Notes: a model not told the origin generated them from the sequence alone. Counted from the first letter of the stretch, positions 1-11,235 are shown. The stretch is DNA of 64,000 nt from Nitzschia sp. pyKryTriq1 (GCA_956465555.1 OY101119.1:1970629-2034628), one strand, 5' to 3'. Made by a program: numbers and translations.

Positions 1-1
1 G

Positions 2-1867
2 CTTCCACCCGAAGATTCTAATTTCTTTTCTTCCAAGATTAATGACTTTCCCTCGAAAAAGTCCTCGAGTTCTGGATTTAACAACTCTGGTAGCAGCGAT
101 TCTGCTAACTTTGCCTTCGGCAATGGATTGGAATTTGGCCAGGGATTCAATACCGGTAGCTCGGGCTTTGGAGATGATGGGTTCGGTGTAGTATCCCAAG
201 ACAACAAGGCCAAAAATTCTCGTCAAAGTGCGGCTTCGGACCCGTTCATGGCTCCTCCAGTTCCACAGTCGATGAGAAATTTTGGTTCCGCAAATAATGA
301 CTTTGATGCCTTTAACGCACCTAAACCACCAGCGTCGATGAGAAATTTTGGTTCCGCGAGTAATGGCTTTGATGCCTTTGACGAACCAAAAGTACCCCAG
401 TCGATGAGAAATTTTGGTTCCGCGGGTGATGACTTTGGTGCCTTTGACGAACCGAAAGTACCCCAGTCGATGAGAAATTTCGGCTCAGCAAGTAATGACT
501 TGGATGCCTTTGATTCCAGCGATCCATTCAAAAACTTAGAAAATCCCAACTTTGGTGATGATGGATTTGGAATGGATCCATTTGCAACGCCAGGACAAGG
601 AAGCGAGTCCGCATGGCAGAAACGAGAAAAATGGAAATCTAATGGTGTTAGGTCCAGGAGTGGAGACGTTCCGAAGAAATCTTCAGGCGACAGGCGGAAA
701 GTAGGCACACCTCGTAGATTTCATTCGTCGGATAATATCCAGCTGATGGAAGAAGCTGATTTTGGTACGAGCCCCAGCATCTCTTCTCGGAAGAGTGCTA
801 GTTCAGGTGATCGAAGTTCTCATTCTCACAAGAGCAGTGATAAGAGCCCGAGGCAGCGAGAGCGCAAATCAGATCATAGCCCGGTGAGGAGAACACGTAG
901 CGGAGCGGGACCATCCACCAGATCCACTACAAATCCCGGTATGAATAACTCTGGCCACACTCATCGTTCAGAGGCGACGAGCCAGAGCAGTGAAAGCCAA
1001 CAGCGGAGACGTCCACCGCGTCGAGGATCTTTGGGTATAGCGAGCTCTGATGGGTTCTCGGAACCATCTGCCACGCCGACCGTTGAGGGCAGGAAACGTG
1101 CCCCTCGTCGTGGATCTTTGGGTTTTACGAGCTCTGATGGGTTCTCGGAACCATCTGCCACGCCGACCGTTGAGGGCAGGAAACGTGCCCCTCGTCGTGG
1201 ATCTTTGGGTTTTACGAGCTCTGATGGGTCCTTGGAACCAGCCTCAACGACAAAGATACCGCCTTCACGAAACAAGAGTGCTTCTGGTCCTGCACATCGC
1301 CCTTCAGGAGGAGGAAGACGCCAGAGGCGTGCAAGTGTCACTCACACTTCCTCTGGCAATTTGGATTTCATGCAAATGAATCTTCCCAGGCAAGATGATA
1401 GCGACGTGGAAGACGATGGCGGCAAGGAAGACAATGGCAGAAAGGATCCCATGTGGGACCATGAGCGCTCAAAGAAACAAGAGAAAATCATGGAAATGTA
1501 CAGAGGGGGTGAGCTCTCCGGCAAAAGTGACCACAAACTCAACGATTCTTCATTGGGAGGTCTTGAGGAACACATTGATATGATGGCCATCAATGATGAC
1601 CAAGGAGACGCCTCTAGTGATCGTGGAAGTCGTAAAAGTCTTCGAGGATTACGACGAAACAAGAAACCAGACCAAGAGAAGGAAGAAGATGGATACAAAG
1701 AATCCATGGGTAGAAAGGATCGAACGAAGGGAAGTTTGCTTGATCGTGTTACTAGTAACTCCCGTGATATGGCCTCGGTGTCTGGCCACGATAGTGTTCA
1801 GAGCGGTGGGCTGAGCTACTCAGAAAAGATAATGAAGGCGCAACAAGAACGGAACAAACGAAATTAG
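2..1867 (+). CDS. Disordered Ser/Arg-rich repeat protein, 5' end outside the window
   Basis: The frame is open from the first bases of the window, so the true start lies upstream and only the C-terminal 621 residues are seen. The protein is low-complexity and shows no folded domain. Positions 269-532 encode four exact-period 22-residue repeats built on SMRNFGSA..DFDAFDEPK. Positions about 1015-1255 encode two and a half copies of a 29-residue repeat starting RRGSLG (period 87 bp); RRGS resembles a basophilic kinase site. DPF tripeptides (SDPF, MDPF) resemble adaptor-binding motifs of endocytic proteins, but that is only a resemblance. The C-terminal third is acidic, then basic (SRKSLRGLRRNKK). 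It ends at TAG 1865-1867. No function is assigned. A similar Ser/Arg/Asp-rich protein lies 1.7 kb downstream on the same strand. Confidence 0.8.
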   Translation, partial: LPPEDSNFFSSKINDFPSKKSSSSGFNNSGSSDSANFAFGNGLEFGQGFNTGSSGFGDDGFGVVSQDNKAKNSRQSAASDPFMAPPVPQSMRNFGSANNDFDAFNAPKPPASMRNFGSASNGFDAFDEPKVPQSMRNFGSAGDDFGAFDEPKVPQSMRNFGSASNDLDAFDSSDPFKNLENPNFGDDGFGMDPFATPGQGSESAWQKREKWKSNGVRSRSGDVPKKSSGDRRKVGTPRRFHSSDNIQLMEEADFGTSPSISSRKSASSGDRSSHSHKSSDKSPRQRERKSDHSPVRRTRSGAGPSTRSTTNPGMNNSGHTHRSEATSQSSESQQRRRPPRRGSLGIASSDGFSEPSATPTVEGRKRAPRRGSLGFTSSDGFSEPSATPTVEGRKRAPRRGSLGFTSSDGSLEPASTTKIPPSRNKSASGPAHRPSGGGRRQRRASVTHTSSGNLDFMQMNLPRQDDSDVEDDGGKEDNGRKDPMWDHERSKKQEKIMEMYRGGELSGKSDHKLNDSSLGGLEEHIDMMAINDDQGDASSDRGSRKSLRGLRRNKKPDQEKEEDGYKESMGRKDRTKGSLLDRVTSNSRDMASVSGHDSVQSGGLSYSEKIMKAQQERNKRN

Positions 1868-2518
1868 GTAGGAGTAGAAACTAATGGGATCCCAGATGAG
1901 AGAACCTGGTAGAGCCCCGACTTAATGTTTTAGACGTGTTATTGCAAGCATATTTTACCGTACAGTAGAGCAGAGCTCCTACTCAGAAGTTGTCGTTGTT
2001 GGTAAAAGCAAACTCCTGCTATTTGTACCTCTTCTGTCTACGGATAGTCTATTATAGTGTACCCTCTAGAGTAGGGCTACTTGATCCCCTCTATTCTATT
2101 ATCTCTTCTTGACAACAGCTCTTGCTACGAAGATATCTATGGGGCTCTGCCTGACTCCGGGCCATGCCACCTGCAGGGTGGTCAATTATATTGTCGTCCG
2201 TCCGGCGATGGACATTATCGCGAGATTTTTTCATGATATCTTTCGGTTTTCGGCTTTTTGTACGCACCTACGTTTAGTAGCTCTACTACACTGTAGTAGA
2301 TATGTAGTATAGGAGAGAGCGGTAGAGATTCTGTGCGTACTGTACGTGTAAAGTACCAGTACTTTCTACGGCGCGCGTCTGGATTCACTCCACGCAACAC
2401 GCAAGCGAGACAAGCAAGCGAAGCCCATCATCGTCAATCTTTAAAAGACTACGAGTACACTCGTCACAACCATCACCACAAACCAACATACCGGAATAAG
2501 GAAACAACATCGATCAAC
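1868..2518. other. Intergenic region with a short perfect palindrome
   Basis: No gene is supported here. It is the 3' flank of the repeat protein and the promoter of the GFA-domain gene. A perfect palindrome with 9-bp arms and a one-base centre (TCTACTACA/TGTAGTAGA) lies at 2282-2300. A small GTAC-rich stretch follows at about 2338-2365. Confidence 0.5.
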
Positions 2519-3007
2519 ATGGCGGAACGAACTTGGTCTTGCATGTGCGGAAATTTCGAAGGAAAGGTCACTGGTGACCCAGCCTTGGCATGCTGGTGCC
2601 ACTGTGGCCTCTGCCGAAAGCAGACCGGTGCAGCGATGCAGGTACGTCTCCCTCATTATTTTCTGCCGACGGCGGTGTTCGCTTTGCGACCGTCGAGTAG
2701 ACATCTCACGTTTGCATTCGCCACTTATTATGCTTTCTAGCTTGGAATCTTCCCCAAGCTGGAGGTCATCAAAGGTGAAGGGGACCTTATCGCGTACGAG
2801 GCCGAAAAGGGGTCCGGCGTGTTCCGCAACTCGTGCGCAAAATGCGGATCCTTTTGCTACAAGAAAATCGGAGCTGACACTTTGGTGGCTCCACTTGGCG
2901 CGTTGGTTGGCGATGTTGTTAAGCCAACTTGCCACATCTTTGTCAAGGACAAGGGAGATCAAGACGTTATGTTTCCTGACCTTCCTCAGCATGAAGCATT
3001 CCCCTAA
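2519..3007 (+). CDS. GFA-domain (CENP-V / formaldehyde-activating-like) zinc protein
   Basis: Two exons, 2519-2641 and 2741-3007, join in phase 0 around a 99-bp GTACGT...TAG intron and give 129 residues. The product begins MAERTWSCMCGNFEGK. It has the cysteine pattern of the GFA family: CMCG near residue 10, then CWCHCGLC, and in exon 2 CAKCGSFC, which together bind two zinc ions in known relatives. Length and the order of the cysteines match the compact, single-domain GFA proteins. The family is named after glutathione-dependent formaldehyde-activating enzyme. Most eukaryotic members have no proven substrate, so the reaction cannot be stated. No targeting signal is visible, so it is probably cytosolic. 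The start is the first ATG in frame; the intron was chosen because it restores the family frame. Confidence 0.85.
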
Positions 3008-3608
3008 ATCTTACTTACCGTGTGATGAAGCCTGTCTGGAGCTAGCTTTCCCTACAAGGAACACGGATCGACTAAGGACTACTAGAGTATTAATGATTTA
3101 GCTATGGACTAATCCACTAATCCTTGTTGACTATCATATTACATCTCAATGATGTTAGCTTTCAGGGTAGACTACCTGGTACGAATAGTATGTACTGGGT
3201 TTCGAGGAGTTGTGCTTCGCGTCATTCCGAATAACAACGGACGGACGGAGGACAGAGATTGCACTTATGACTTCTTCTTGATACGTACGTGTACGTACTC
3301 GTACACATTATTTATTTATGCCTTTTGCTCCCGCACCGACCACACCGACCCGGCGGCCCGAATACTTTCCCGCCAAAACACCACGAAGTTAGTAAAGGCG
3401 GGGTCATCGTGTCGCTTGCGCCCTCTTTTCGTTTATCGTGTCATGCTTCTCTACTTGAAATAACTTCTCAATGGTCTCACCTTAAAAAAATAAAAGGTAC
3501 ATTTGTCGACCCTACTTGAAGCGTTCCATTACAACTGTCTCTGAAGAGACTGGGAAGGAAAACATTCGCTCGGACCTTTATTGACTGGATTTCAGTCCGG
3601 TTCTCACC
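3008..3608. other. Intergenic region
   Basis: No gene is seen. A short GTAC-rich run at about 3282-3305 (four GTAC tetramers) belongs to the family of GTAC clusters found elsewhere in the window. The stretch just before 3609 is presumably the promoter of the next gene. Confidence 0.45.
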
Positions 3609-5816
3609 ATGCCAGGTCGAGAAGAAATCGACGTAGACATGGGGACCTACTCGGATGATCTTCCAGGTGACGATTTGTTAGAGGATGGCGAGCTTGATGT
3701 CGAAGTCCTCCTGAAGGTTGGTCCCATTTCACCCGATGGAACCGCCCGAAAAGGTGACCACAACAACGATCCCAAAGCCAGCACCCGCAGTGAACATCTC
3801 GGTCGAAGTATTCAGAGGCGACCACCTCGGCCTACGCATTCCGCAAGCGGGGGTAGAAAGCCAACTGTACAAGCAGGGGGGCGAAGGACAACACGGCGGG
3901 TGGCAGCAGCAGAAAAACATTGGGGTAATGCTAGCATGCCATCCATCACAGTCCGGGATATTATGGGGAGCGAAAAGAAAGCCACGGCAGTCGGTATGGT
4001 TGGCTCGGATCACTCTCGACCAAATGGAAGCCCAACTAAGGATTCTACGTCTGGGGCGGAACAAAAAAGATCAATGATCCGATCACGATGGAACGAGAAG
4101 CGAAATCGACAAAGCAATGTCAAAAACAGCCTGGCACAGTTTTTGTCGGAAGATCAATCTGGGGAAAGTGCCGGCGAAATAGAGGATGCAGAAGATGAAG
4201 AGATAATTTCCGAGGACGATGAACTATTTAGACATGCCTCCACCCAGAGCCTTCATCTTGATTTCGGCGCGGACGACGACTCGGACGATGCCCGGAGTGT
4301 CAAAAGTAGTAAAAGTCAGTCGCGGAGTCACAGGCGTCGGCGGACGGTTACGAAACGAACTGATGGCAACAGCACAGATGGTGATATCCCAGGATCGGCT
4401 CAGTCAGGATCGCGGGGATCAAGACGCCGTCACAGAAAATCGGATGGAGCCGACGATGATGACAAATCAGTCGGATCCACTAGGAGTAGAAGCAAAAGTA
4501 GGAGGCCAGCATCTCGACGTTCGTCTTCAAGACATGGCCGCGACGAAATCGTTGCTGCTACTGAGTCGTCTGTAAACGAGGAGCAGATGAGGCGAGGGCG
4601 CATTTCTGACGAAGGGCAAAAGAAATCAAGGTCATCATCCACAAAGCGAGCAGCGCCATCGAAGTCTCGGTCCACCCGGAAAAAGTCATCTGGCGACGAT
4701 GATGATCGAAGTGTTGGCTCGAGAAAAGCGGTGGGTACGAGAAGACGGAAGACCACAGATGGCGACGATGACGATCGCAGTGTAGGGTCCAGAAAAACAG
4801 GTGCTGTGAGAAGACGGAAAACCCCAGTTGACGACGACGATCGAAGTGTTGGTTCAAGAAAATCAGTTGGCGGAAGGAGGAGGCGGCAACAATCGCAACG
4901 AACCAAAAAGCCATCGTCAGCTTCGCATGAGGATGCTCCTGATTCCTCGAGGCCAAGATCGGCAAGGGTGGAAGCTGGCTCACCACCGGTATCTCCCCTT
5001 GGCTCGAAACCAAACAGCGCTTCAAGTGTCGTAGAAATGACCGATAAACTGGCATCGCTTTCCCATCACATCGAAGCAAATCCTCTGCTCAAGAGTGCCA
5101 CTGATCTGGAAGAAAGATCGGAAGAGTCGTCACGGTTCTCGGCGAGCTACGAACAGCCACAGTCGCTCCTTCAGTTCGACCCGACAAATGCCAATAACAT
5201 TACCATGGTTAGCCAAGACAAAGCAAATGTCACCTCAGAAAGATTCAGACGCGCTGATGGGACAGAGTCTGAGCTACATATTACGGAATTGGCGGGCTTA
5301 CCAACATTCGAAGCTCCGCAGTCAAATCTAAACGAGTCGCAGAATTCCGACATGTTAGAAGCTGACAGGCTACACCAATCAGCACGTTCGCTCGGTTCGA
5401 TTGAGCATGCATCAGATGGTGACGCTCCAAAAGCTGCCAAGTCAATGAGCCACATTGGGTACAAACCCAAGAGAAGCGAAACAGCACAGAAAGCTGGGCA
5501 AAAAAGTCAAGAGGGAGGTCGTGGCGCTTCGCCAGGCAACAGTGCAGGGCGTATTCGTGGTGTTACCGGGTCGAGATCATTCTTGGCCCGTCGACGGAAA
5601 CCAGAAAACGACGAAAAACCGCCTAGGAGCGCATCTCACGACAACACCGGCACCTTCCATGAGTCCATGAAGGGTTTCTTCGGTGCGTGGAATAAGAAGG
5701 GTGAAGGTGAGAGTGAAGGCGAAGACGACGACCAACCAAAAGGCAATAGATTTTTCCGGAAACGCGAGGGGGTCGAGCATCAAGCACTAGATGATGATGG
5801 TAGTGATGAGAACTAG
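3609..5816 (+). CDS. Charged disordered protein with DDDRSVGSRK repeats
   Basis: A single uninterrupted frame of 735 residues from ATG 3609. It starts MPGREEIDVDMG and has no signal peptide or membrane segment, so it is probably cytosolic or nuclear. It is rich in Ser, Arg, Lys and Asp. The clearest feature is a set of about 21-residue repeats (nucleotides about 4450-4890) with the core DDDDRSVGSRK followed by a basic RRRK patch; three close copies and one degenerate copy are present. Ser flanked by acidic and basic residues would suit CK2-like or basophilic kinases, which is inference. Acidic runs (EDEEIISEDDE) lie before the repeats. I recognise no family. It ends 59 bp from the convergent PP4 subunit gene. 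Composition resembles the truncated repeat protein at the window start, but no shared repeat was found. Confidence 0.8.
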   Translation: MPGREEIDVDMGTYSDDLPGDDLLEDGELDVEVLLKVGPISPDGTARKGDHNNDPKASTRSEHLGRSIQRRPPRPTHSASGGRKPTVQAGGRRTTRRVAAAEKHWGNASMPSITVRDIMGSEKKATAVGMVGSDHSRPNGSPTKDSTSGAEQKRSMIRSRWNEKRNRQSNVKNSLAQFLSEDQSGESAGEIEDAEDEEIISEDDELFRHASTQSLHLDFGADDDSDDARSVKSSKSQSRSHRRRRTVTKRTDGNSTDGDIPGSAQSGSRGSRRRHRKSDGADDDDKSVGSTRSRSKSRRPASRRSSSRHGRDEIVAATESSVNEEQMRRGRISDEGQKKSRSSSTKRAAPSKSRSTRKKSSGDDDDRSVGSRKAVGTRRRKTTDGDDDDRSVGSRKTGAVRRRKTPVDDDDRSVGSRKSVGGRRRRQQSQRTKKPSSASHEDAPDSSRPRSARVEAGSPPVSPLGSKPNSASSVVEMTDKLASLSHHIEANPLLKSATDLEERSEESSRFSASYEQPQSLLQFDPTNANNITMVSQDKANVTSERFRRADGTESELHITELAGLPTFEAPQSNLNESQNSDMLEADRLHQSARSLGSIEHASDGDAPKAAKSMSHIGYKPKRSETAQKAGQKSQEGGRGASPGNSAGRIRGVTGSRSFLARRRKPENDEKPPRSASHDNTGTFHESMKGFFGAWNKKGEGESEGEDDDQPKGNRFFRKREGVEHQALDDDGSDEN

Positions 5817-5875
5817 GGCAAGGCTGGACACGGTCGGGGTTTAATTTTGTTTTACTAATCGAAAATGTGACAAAT

Positions 5876-8800
5876 TCAAATTAGTTCTCCGTTTGTGTGT
5901 GGAGTCGCTACGATGCCTTCAGAACCAGTAGTTTTTGATGCCGTGTCAACTTCCTGCTCAGTCCGTGCCTTCGAATGCTGAGCTTCGGGTATCTTTTGTT
6001 CATCAAGACGGAGCGGCGCGCCGTTCAGAAGTTGAGCTTGCGATAGCGAAAACATCCGCGGTGTTCTATGAAGCTCGTTTTCTGCTTCTTGTGCGGCGAA
6101 TTCATCGACACCCGGTGGGACCAAAGTGTTCGGAGTGGGCCCATCGTCGTCGTCATCGTCAAAGTATGATTCTTCTTGATCGGCCTCGCGGAATTTTCTT
6201 TGATCTTCTCGAGCCTTCTCGTTCAATGCAACCGGAGTCCTAGCTGCTGGGCTGCCATGAAAATATCCAGAATGAGAATTCACGCCATCTGCAGGTTCTT
6301 CTTCTTTGGGATTGGACGTCGTCGCTTTGTCTGCAGTCTTCAAATTCTTTTCGTATGCTCTCCTCAATATCGTTAGAGTGCTGACGTATGGACTCGACAC
6401 GTCCTCCAAGCTAGGACTAGGCGTTTCAGAAGTCGCAGATAAATGCTTAGTCACAATGTGCTCGATAAGAGACTTGATATTTTCCGTGTGAACAAAATCA
6501 CACATCTCAACGATAGCTGAAGATACCAAGTTGTCCCCGACGGGATTTGCTCTGAAGACCTCAAAAACAGGGGCAAACAGATTGTGCTGAATGATATGGC
6601 GGTGGTAAAATTCGTCTTTAACGGACAAGATCGAACGGAGAAAACTGAAAGAACAAACAAACTGAGCAAAGAATCGGTTTTCAAGACGGCATACCATTTG
6701 GCAACTTACCGAAGAACAGCCAACGCAAGACACCGTCCGCCCGAGGCATGTCGTGACGAATTCGACTTGTTCAAGACTTTCAGGACGCTGCCAAGGACTC
6801 GCGAACGCAGTAGGTAACACTTCATGCGGTACAGATGTGCTCGAACACAAAAGCTGAGTAGCTCCACAGCAAATGAACTTCGTATGGCATTCTTCGGTAC
6901 GAGGCGAAGGAGGGCTTCTTCATGGCATTGCCCTTTCTCAAATCTTCCAATCATCTTCTGAACGATTTCTGACTCTCCTTGTGTTTCAAGAATCTTTATA
7001 GGAATCCGGCGGACAGGATGTAGAATCTTATACTGGAATGGAGCAGCAAGCCATTGCACATAGTGGTCGTAGAACATCGACAAAAACTGATTTTGATCCG
7101 TGCTTGTTGTCAGGGACCCTGAGGGGTGTACATGTTGTTCATGAGGTGGATTGTGCCCACCTGCTGGAGGTATTCCTTCGGGCTCGTCAGTGAAGCCACC
7201 CCCCATCGGGCTATGATCGGCCATCATGTCTGTGTCAAGAATTATTCTCATGATCTCAGAAACTTGAAGCAAGACCCCAGCATCTGTTTCGATGGCGAGT
7301 AAAAACATGAGAGATCCGAGGAGATCGTTGGGGGGAGAGTGAAAAATAATTTGACGTTTCTCGTTAGGATGTGGGCGAATGGGTCCCATGCTGTCGAAAA
7401 ATGTTTCTGTCCTTGTTCGAGTCTTCCTCCAACTCATGTAAGAGTCCAGACAACGCCTCCGGACCAGACTCGGGTCGTGCATGGCGATCCCCGAGATGAT
7501 TTCTAGTACTGATCCCTTCTCCGTTACATCAGTGTTTGGATCGGCGAGCATCGTTCCTAAGAGCGAAAGCAAGTTCACAGACTTTGATGATCGATTGCTC
7601 TGCTGCCCACTGCCAGACTTCCGTTCCATCTCAGAATTCGCGATTCGGTCACCGTCGTTTGATTTTGAGTAATAACTTTCAGCGGTCGACTTTTCAGTTC
7701 CATAATCCAAATCGACTTCCATCGAAACCAAGACTGCAAAAAAGTCATCTTTGTCGCTCTGTTGAAGCGATATTCGAACCATGTTGAAGAGCTCTCTGAG
7801 GAAAGATAGACTTCCACGCTTCCTGATTCGACGCGAAGCAAGCGAACCATCCTGTGGCGCCAAATATTGCTTCCACACCCGAGAGAGTTTCTGGGATTGG
7901 GGGTATTTGCCAGTCACCACTACTGTTGATGTGTCCGTTGGTGAATCTTCCGCCTGTGCAAGCAAAAGCGATTGACTATCTCCATCCGCCGGTAAGTCCT
8001 CTATCTCCTGCCACTCCATATCACATATTGCGTCCAACTCTCGCCCCAAGATACGGATTACCTTGGCAAGATAGCTATCCTTCAAGAGCTCACCCTTGTC
8101 GTCCGTGCCTGCAGGTGACATTGTGACACCTTTTACAACGTCCGCGTGTGTAAACGTCTGTAACGACGACAGTGTCGAAAGACTGCTTTCGTCCATGGTT
8201 GGTCGCAAAAGGGTGTCTCGCAAGTAGTTGACTCGGAACGATCGATGTATGGATGCTACCAGTTCTTCGTCCTCCATCAACGCTACTGTTCTAAATTTCG
8301 CACGTTCTCGTAGAAACCACCTATGATTCGCCTTGTCCCGCAAGTCTGGGTCATATTCTAGCGTCGAGCAAACTTCCTCAAAAATTAGTTCGTCAGAAAC
8401 GATTAGCTCAATGATCGAAGGGTCATTGAGCAGCAGAATAGTCTTTATGCACGCCGCCAGAGTAGCCAATGATCCATAATCGCCACGAGACTCCGCAGAA
8501 GGAAACAGCGAAAGCAAGGATTTCAGATAGGAACACTCGTTCTGTGAAATGAACATGGCAAGGGAGTTTCGTTGTTGCATATGCTGGGAAATTACAACGA
8601 ATTGTCAGAAAGAAAGAAAAACACGTGATTTTGCTGGGTTTTTCCTTTGGCTCCAACGTACCTGAACAGCTGCGATTGTATCAGCGATCTCTTCCAAGTT
8701 TGCTAAACCTGGTGGATTTGGGAGTTGCGGAGATTGGGGCATATTCGACGCTATAGACTGAGGACCCGAATTGCTTTCATGATATGCAGCTACCATGGTC

Positions 8801-10221
8801 CCCTCTTCGAAGACATGGTCATGATCATGGCCACGTTCGGCAAGTGCATTCTGATGGTCCAAGTGGTGTTGTGCTGCTTCGGATGCTACATTAACCCACA
8901 TTTCCTGCTGTTGTTGCCTCTGTAGATTGGCATGGTGGGCGGCTGCCACCGAGTGCGCCAAATCCTCCACGGAGCCTGTTCCTTTTTCCTCGACCGTACT
9001 TCCCCCATTTACACCACCGTGCATCTTCGACGACTGGGGCCGACTATGGTCTGACCCACTCCTATCACTGTCATCCTTTCGGAATAGTTCGGCCGCCTTG
9101 GATTGAACTTCTGTGATCTGGTGCCAGATATCGAGGCAACCTGCAATTTCTTGAAAGCTTAGCGCTAAATCCACCCCTTGAGCTGAATTCCCTTCCTCAA
9201 GATATGGTTCGCACCAAGTAATGATGTTGTCCCCTTGCCGTTGATATGCGTCCCTCAATAATATCCGCGTCCTGAGCAATATCTTCGGAGCGTGTGTTAC
9301 CCCTGATGAAGGATGTTTGACTTCCGAATGCATGCATAAGGTCGGTTCCCCTAATTCATGATAGATCCAAGCGTCTCCCGATAATTGAGATGGCGGCGTG
9401 TCTGTATTCTGCTGACCGGCTGCTGGTGCCAATGGGGCGTGCCCAGATTTTTTGTATAAGCACAAGATACTTCCCGTTCCGCAGTCGTCCCAAGATCCAT
9501 CCGAATTTAGGCGATAGAGTTTGACCCTCCAGCCATCACTTTGCTGGTGGGAGGGCCCACTGGTAGTATACCCTTGTGAGTGTTGCGTTGAGGATTTGCT
9601 TTCCTTTGTGGTTTCCGCGAATGATGATTCTTCTTCTCTCGTCAGTGTTTCTCGATCCGGTGATAGTGATTCGTACCTTCCCTTTTGTGAAATGCCATTG
9701 AGAGGAGACCCTTCCTGAGGTAGCAATTTCCCACTCCCTCCTTGTAACGAGTCGTCGTCCCTGCTACTACTCCTATTTCCCACCACCTCATGCTGATCCC
9801 CACTACGACTGTCCGCGATTATCGTTCTCCGCTTATTGGCCTCTTGTTGTTCATCCTCATCGCTACTGGAAGAAGAGGAACTCGATAGCGACATATTGTT
9901 GTTCGGGCTCGATCCAGCAGTAGCAGGTGCTGGCGACAGGTTCCCAGTGGTGGTGCTGTCTCGTTTCCGTTTCCTCTGGGGTGACGCCTTGTGCACGTGC
10001 ACATGCATGCGAAAGCCGTGTTGTTGTTGTTGTTGTTGTGCCTCTTTTGGTTCCGAGGAGGAAGAGGAGGAGGAGGTATCCTGCACTGCCGCTGCCGCTC
10101 CTTCCTTCTCGTCCGAGGCACCTCCGGTCCCGTTCAGAGTACTTGAATGATCCTCGGCGCCGGCGGCAGCAGTAAGGTGCGATAAATCTCTAGGAGACTT
10201 GGAGGGTGATAAGGAAGACAT
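5876..10221 (-). CDS. PPP4R3: Protein phosphatase 4 regulatory subunit 3 (SMEK/PP4R3)
   Basis: Three exons on the minus strand, 10221-8662, 8583-6710 and 6644-5876, joined across 78-bp and 65-bp introns, give 1400 residues. PP4R3 recruits substrates to the PP4 phosphatase, with roles in DNA-damage repair and cell-cycle control in other eukaryotes. Residues 1-228 are disordered (Ser, Gln and Glu runs). The EVH1/PH-like substrate-binding domain starts near residue 230 with WRVKLYRLN..GSWDDCGTG. It is followed by the conserved LEEIADTIAAVQ linker and the SMK1 armadillo region. The join of exons 2 and 3 recreates the family signature AVLRFLR..LSVKDEFYHRHI, then ENIKSLIEHI, which strongly supports the splice. 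The C-terminus is acidic (YFDDDDDDGP). It is longer than usual (about 800-1000) because of the N-terminal extension and internal inserts. Confidence 0.93.
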
Positions 10222-11235
10222 GACAGTACTAGTACCTGGTACCGACTGACTGCAGGTGTCCTACGGGCGGATCCTTTTTTTTGTTGAAAAGTTTCTCCCC
10301 CAATTTCGATAAAAGAAATGAAACTAGATCGATAGAAGAGCGGCGTTTTCTTTTTTAACACCTCGGCAATCGGCAAACGCTGGCGCAAGCAAACCACCAA
10401 TGTTTGTTGTGAGGAGCCTCTCTCTCTCTCTCTCTCTCTCTACTAGTAGAGAAATACGCTGGACACGTTCAACGCCGAGGTGATGCGGTGGTCCAAGCAA
10501 GCAAAAAGTTGTCTTCGTGTATTCGTATTGCTGCAATAGGATGAGCAAGACCACAGACCACTCGCGTAATACTCGTAGACTATTACCTGTAGTCTACTCC
10601 AATTAGACACGCAGTACCGTACTGGTACAGTACCTGTACCGTACTTGTACCGTACCGTACCGTACTGCTTGGCCGGTTCCACGCGTGTGACGATATGGTA
10701 TTGTAGAGACAAGGTACCAGTACCAGGTACCAGGTACCGGTGGTACAGAACAGTACCGTACCAGGTACCGGTACAGTTAGTCTACGTATTTAGTACGAGT
10801 ATTTATCATGCATGGTCGGTGAGTGCGGCGCGGGTGGGGTGCGTGAGTGACCGCCCGACGGGGACTGACTGCGACTGCATGACTGTGCTGCTTTTCATCG
10901 TGGTCGGCCGGATACTGTAGATCTGGATTGGTCGCTGCGCGCGAGCTGGCCAGCGCGCAAGCGCGTGCACAGGACATTCGCCCGAGCAACACGACACCAT
11001 CCACAGACAGACGGACGGTTTGCAGGGTTTGCAGTTTGGAGTTGGGAGTTGGGAGACAAACGACCAGTGGTCGGGGGAGTCAGACAGTCGAGGCGACACT
11101 AATCTCTAGTAGCAGGGACAAAAAATAAACAACCCTGATCTCTTAGTAGTCTGCTATCATCCATTACATACGACATACATAGTACTACGTACCGGTAAAG
11201 CCGAGCACAATCAAAAATGGAGAATGGAGACGCTA
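10222..11235. other. Intergenic region with microsatellite and GTAC cluster
   Basis: This 1-kb stretch lies upstream of the PP4 subunit and downstream of the hexosaminidase. It holds a (TC)n run at about 10420-10441 ending in the palindrome TCTCTACTAGTAGAGA, and the densest GTAC cluster of the window (annotated separately). No gene is supported. Confidence 0.5.
10614..10774. repeat. Dense GTAC tetramer cluster
   Basis: About 19 copies of the self-complementary tetramer GTAC occur in 161 bp, in contexts such as CCGTACCGTAC and CCAGGTACCAGG. Roughly 0.6 would be expected by chance. It sits about 0.4-0.55 kb upstream of the PP4R3 start. Comparable but smaller clusters lie at many other intergenic sites in this window and none was noticed inside a coding exon. 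Confidence 0.75.

Noticed and set aside
223-708. Minus-strand open frame of 161 codons
   Set aside because: It is the mirror of the repeated plus-strand protein; its apparent repeats simply follow the 66-bp period of the real gene.
2441-2992. Minus-strand open frame opposite the GFA-domain gene
   Set aside because: It is antisense to a gene with intact zinc-binding cysteines and shows no family match.
10420-10441. (TC)n run as a splice pyrimidine tract
   Set aside because: A comparable run in the antiporter intron does serve as one, but here no in-frame exon follows the run in either direction.
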